A DNA stretch of 64,000 nt. Source: Atrichornis clamosus (Eukaryota > Chordata > Aves > Passeriformes > Menuridae). The position numbers and the translations under genes were made by a program. Shown piece after piece: positions 59,740 to 64,000 of the stretch; positions within the stretch are counted from its first letter, which is position 1; every line of letters begins with the position of its first letter. The stretch covers positions 62,001-126,000 of the forward strand of contig WBMZ01000190.1 of the NCBI GenBank assembly GCA_013400975.1, in the 5' to 3' direction. The notes beneath the pieces were generated by a model. That model was not told the DNA's origin, did not search any database, and was given only the letters and a program-made list of their open reading frames with translations.

Positions 59740-60000
59740 TAGGCTGCTCAGTACCTAAAGGAGCTGCAAGAGAGATGGACTTTTGACAAGGGCATGGAAG
59801 GGGAAAGGCTTCAAGCTGACAGAGGGCAGGCTTAGATTAAATATTGAAAAAAATTCTTGGCTCTGAGGGGGTGAGTCCCTGGCACAGGGTGCCTGGAAAA
59901 GCTGTGGCTGCCCCTTCCTCGGAGTGCCAATGCCACACTGGATGGGGCTTGGAGCAACCTGGTCTAGTCCATTAGTGCTGGATAAGATGATCTGAAGCTC
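59740..60000 (+). mobile_element. CR1 LINE 3' fragment (type A, decayed)
   Basis: cagtacctaaaggagctgca, gacttttgacaagggcatgg, ggcacagggtgcctggaaaa, gctgtggctgccccttcctc and tggatggggcttggagcaac show a plus-strand CR1. The extreme tail (ccaacccaaaccattc) is missing or lost after gataagatgatctgaag. Confidence 0.87.
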
Positions 60001-62804
60001 AGGAAGCCCAGCAATAGGAAATCTAACCCTGCCAGTATTTACCACAGCAGAAGACACTGTACAGACTCTACTTGGCAACCTAATGGAGATTTGGAATAGG
60101 TGGGTGATACTTCAATATCAATAAATTTTGCCTCCCCATCTGCCTTCTTGGCTTCTCAGGACAAACACTGTGACACTGAGCAGCTTCCTGCCAGGATATA
60201 CCCACAGGGTAAGAGCTGAGGTTGGTGCTACAGAGGCTCTGCAGTCTCGAGGCACTGGCCAGGGAGAGAGTATTGACAGGTACAGGTTTGATTGATACAG
60301 ACACATTGGGAAGAGTTTGTTTTCTAGCAAGCAGGATAATAAGAAGTGAGCATCACTTGAAGTGCAGACTGAGCCATAAGTAGCCGGTTTTTGCCATCAC
60401 TGCTAGTTCCCCACCCACAAACCTCTCCCTCTGTGTTGCAGCAGTAGCTCAGTCCAGCTCCCTCAGCCACTTGTGGAATAGCACTGCAAATCCAGATATT
60501 GACTGTAAAAGGCTTTTCAGAGGAGACATCAGGAACACCATCAGCACAAAACTAGACTTCCCACGGACCATTCCTGTGGGAGGCAGCGTTCCCTGGTGCT
60601 GCCCTCTGAGCCAGGCACTGCTTATCACACAGAATTCCCTTTCCTTTTGCACCAGCTCTTGACCAGACAAATACAGCTGGCCAGGCTCTTTCAGAAAGTT
60701 CAAACTCGGTCAGTCCTGGGATCTCAATTCACCGGTGTGCTTAACCACACTCAGTTTGGTGTCTGTCCCCTGCAGTCGGGCTGGGGGGTATTTTATTGCT
60801 GCAGATGCCATAGTTTAGGCAGAAGCACTGAAGGGCTTGTGCTCCCAGAAGGTGCCACGGTGCTGTTTGCTGCCCTGATGTCACTGTGGCCTCGCCAAGT
60901 TCCAACCCAGGTGTTGTCACTGCATTCTCCATACTCCTGTGTCCCCAGGTCTTGCCTTACTTTTTCTGTGAGCTGTTTAAAACCAACTGCTGAATTCCAC
61001 TCCAGAGGCTGCTGTGTGTCAGGGGTGAACAAACCCATTCCTGTGCGTCAGAATAACTAAGAGGGCACACGAGCTGTTTAGTGGGTGCCAGAGGCAAAGC
61101 TACACGACTGCCTGGGGTGCTGTAATTCCTGAGAGCATGGCACGCTGCCCAGAGCTGGTGGCTGAGGGCTACCTGCAAGTAAAAAGAGTTATTTATGTTA
61201 GAGGGCAGGTTTTAAATAGACTTCTTGTGCATTTGGAAATAGTTTGTGTCATAGTTTCAGGGTCAGCTGCCCTTGGATATGTCTGTGCCTTTAAGTCAGC
61301 AGCCTGCAACATTGTTTGTGTGAGGAGGGTTCCAGGGAGCCCTCTCTCCTGAGCCCAGGGTCTTAATCACTGCCATGTCTGACGACTCCTGCAAGTTTAA
61401 TTTTAGTTGCATGTCAAAGAGGCTGAGTTAACCACCGAGCCACCAGCCCTCACAAAGCCTCAGGCGTTCGGCTGTAGCCGTGACTGGGAAAATAAAGTAT
61501 TCTCCCTATTTCCTTATTGACTGAGCATTATTCATGGAGCTCTCCTAGGCACAGAGGTGGATTCATCAAGTCTCTGTCTCACGCAACACCACCCTGTCAG
61601 AGTCTTTGCTGTGTTTTCTTAACTGAGAGTTGAGGACCTCCTGTTTTGTCTGGTCACTGGACACTGCTGCGTGTGAGGGAGGCCCTTCCATCTGCTTAAA
61701 CAGCCCATCGCCTGGGGCCAGTGAAGCACTTCCAGATTTCTCTTCCTAGTTGTGAACCTCTGCTCCTCCCTCCCACTGCTTCTGGGAACTCGGAGATAAG
61801 TGACATTGCTGGGGCGGCCACAACTGCCTCTCCCAGATCACTGACCAGCCCACAGTCCAACCCAGAATAATATCATAATCACTGAACATTCCTCCTTCGA
61901 AGTTTCACACTGTCAGGGCACTTGGACTCCACCCTCCTGACTCTGCTCAGGGTTTGTCTGTCTGTGTGCAGACATTCCAGAAACCTACAGGACAAAACCT
62001 AACCCATTCTGGCATCTGGGTCCAGCTGTGCCCTGCGTTACTGGAGGCAGCCCAGGCACCATTCTCTCTTGTTTTAACACAGCACAGGCTTCTTTCCACT
62101 AAAATCCTGACAGCTTCTGAAGCAGGTTGGATTTATAAGGATCCAGTCGTGCACCAGAAGCGATGGCAGAATTCCCACTGGGCTGAGGAGAGCAGGCTCC
62201 ACACAGGTCTGGAGTTCACAGGGCAGATCTGTTCTTGCCAGGATGTGGGGCATTCTGGCTCTGGTGTCATGGAACGGTGACACAGCCACGCTGCATCCAC
62301 CTGTCTTGAGGTGAGAATTCTGTCTGAGACCAGAATCACCCTCTGCATCCACCTAAGTCTCCAGGGGAAACATCTCTTAAACATAAACTGCTATATCTGC
62401 GTGTCAGGGAACACTGAAGTGCTACCAGTGAGTCCATTCTCACACAGGGAAACTTCAACTCCTTTAACTCCTGTTGAAATCAGTGACACAAGAGCCTGCA
62501 GTCAAAGTTAAGCATTAATTCATTTGCTTCACTGAGTATTTGCTTTGCATCTCAGATAAATAATGCACACCACTGGGGTTTTTTCGTATTTTAAACATTT
62601 TTGTCTTGATCTTTGGGGAACAGGACTCCTGAGAGCGTCGAGGTCAACTAGAGTGAGGGAGATAATTAGCAGATCCATCAGCCTGAGTGTTAACTTGTTG
62701 GACTCCCTGGCACAGAGCTTGAGAGTGGAATTTTTTATTGCCAGAAATGACTGCTTTGTACCCCAGGTTATCTTAGTGGCAGTAGGGAATGAGTGGTTAT
62801 TAAG

Positions 62805-62840
62805 CAGAATCATAGAGTCATTTAGGTTAAGATGTAGCTG
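62805..62840 (-). mobile_element. CR1 LINE terminal remnant
   Basis: cagaatcatagagtcattta followed by ggtt is the tail and last few bases of a minus-strand CR1. What follows is not recognisable. Confidence 0.5.
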
Positions 62841-64000
62841 ATCTCATTTGTTACATAGATGTTATTATTCTACTTTCCTCAAAACGAGAGTGATGGTTTC
62901 CAGTCTTTATAGTAAAATAGTTTTCAACAGCAGCATTCCCAAGAATTAGTAAAAATGGTTAAGGGGCCCTGAAAAAGATTTTCTCTTCCCAATCAGGATA
63001 ATTATCCCACCACCCCCAAATAACAAATGTTTTTGACTTCACACCGCAGCGCAATCTTTGAAGTTACTAATTAGTCTGACATAATGAGTGGTTTAGCAAC
63101 CTTCCAAACACAGCCATGTTTGGCTGTGAACACTTGGGAGGCCCGAGGCCTCGTGGCATCCAGACTGGTCCCTTCACGTGTCCTTGGAAGGACGTGCTGC
63201 AGGTTGAGGGTGCCTTGGTTCACCCCACTGGTGTTGAACCACCCCTCTCCTGTTTTAAACAGTCAGAGAGCCTGCCATGCCAGGAAGTGAAGCATACTGG
63301 GAATGTATTCGGGGATACCTTTAACCAAGGATGCAGACAGAGGATTTGCTAAAAAAACAGCCTTCCCAGTCTGGGAATGGTGGAGATTCATGAAATCCTA
63401 AGAAGTAAACAGCTCACTTGGGTTATGTGTGACACAGTGTTTGGGAAATTAGATGGTTTGTTGGCAATTTAATCTGCAAGGGAGTGTCTCCTAGAAAACA
63501 CAACTTTTCACTGCATGATAAAATTAAGCTCTTAAATACTCTTCCCTCCCTTTTCCTTCCTTCTCCTACATTCGTGGTTGCCTGGCTCACTGCCCCACCA
63601 TGGTGATGTGTCTGACAGCATTTTTGAGTATCTACAGGCAATTCTTAAAGCTTCTTTGACCATATGTGAGAATATATTTCAATAAGAATAAAAACAGGGC
63701 TTTGAGCAATGCAAGAAAAAAACTTGGCAAGCTACAGAGAAAAAAATGGTGATTCTAATCCCTGTGCTCATGGCCTTGAAGACAGAGTCTGGGAGCTGTC
63801 GGAGCATTATAGATAACCTTCATTTCTGTGTGAGTCCCTGGGATTATTGTTGCACAGAGTGTGATTATTCCAGGTAAGTCACTTCTTCTCTTTTTGCGAA
63901 ATTACTGTTTTAAGAAGACTGTAGGTTATTTTCCCTATGTGAATTAAATAATGGATTCTCATGGGCGTGTGAAGCAGTTAGGAAAAGCACAGGAATGTGA

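Larger units (their letters stand above)
57457..64000 (+). other. SLC35F4: SLC35F4 downstream intron (5' part)
   Basis: No further SLC35F4 exon is visible up to the window end. The next coding segment expected from the family (the part with an ECSRIFG-like start, from memory) does not appear in any frame, so this intron is at least 6.5 kb. It holds old CR1-like relics near 57970 and 59218, a clearer CR1 copy at about 59740-60000 and a very short one at 62805. The remainder, including 60000-62800 and 62850-64000, shows no gene or repeat I can name. Confidence 0.8.

Noticed and set aside
60596..61060. 154-codon plus-strand open frame in the downstream intron
   Set aside because: No similarity to SLC35F4 or any family I recognise, and no paired splice sites in phase with the exon at 57159-57456.
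1..64000. Prokaryote-type features, CRISPR arrays, operons, tRNA or rRNA genes
   Set aside because: None is visible. Spliced exons and CR1 elements show this is bird nuclear intronic DNA, and the repeated motifs are CR1 copies, not arrays.

Overview
The window is vertebrate, almost certainly bird, nuclear DNA, and nearly all of it is intron. The bird call rests on roughly 25 fragments of CR1 LINE elements on both strands. They carry the typical avian CR1 3' ends: a 'TTCCAACCCAAACCATTCTATGA'-type tail on one strand, or its 'TCATAGAATGGTTTGGGTTGGAA'-type complement on the other. At least three 3'-end types are present, called A, B and C here. The mix is common in neoavian, including passerine, genomes, but I cannot name the species.

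The only protein-coding sequence I can support is two consecutive internal exons of one plus-strand gene, at 52927-53115 and 57159-57456. Both have GT/AG borders, and their split codons join in frame (one base from the first exon, two from the second). The joined protein is a Ser/Arg-rich cytosolic N-terminal segment followed by the first two membrane helices of an SLC35F-family transporter. By remembered similarity the gene is SLC35F4, an orphan member of the drug/metabolite transporter superfamily; no alignment was run. The first coding exon must lie before position 1, or was missed by me, and the next exon lies beyond 64000. The upstream intron is therefore at least 52.9 kb and the downstream one at least 6.5 kb.

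Layout: 1-52926 is the large upstream intron, with scattered CR1 fragments densest at 31.8-35.6 kb, a few minisatellite-like tandem duplications, simple repeats, and several repeat-free blocks that look like candidate conserved non-coding elements (about 12.7-13.1, 14.15-14.72, 40.7-41.24 and 50.3-50.83 kb). 53116-57158 is a 4.0 kb intron containing an AT-rich, homeodomain-site-rich block at 55.43-56.2 kb. 57457-64000 is the next intron, with a few CR1 relics.

I see no rRNA or tRNA gene, CRISPR array, operon, bacterial gene or convincing second gene, and no novel multi-gene system. The best leads for follow-up are regulatory: the CpG-retaining block at 40.7-41.24 kb and the AT-rich blocks flanking the two exons. 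Their conservation can only be proved by cross-species alignment.
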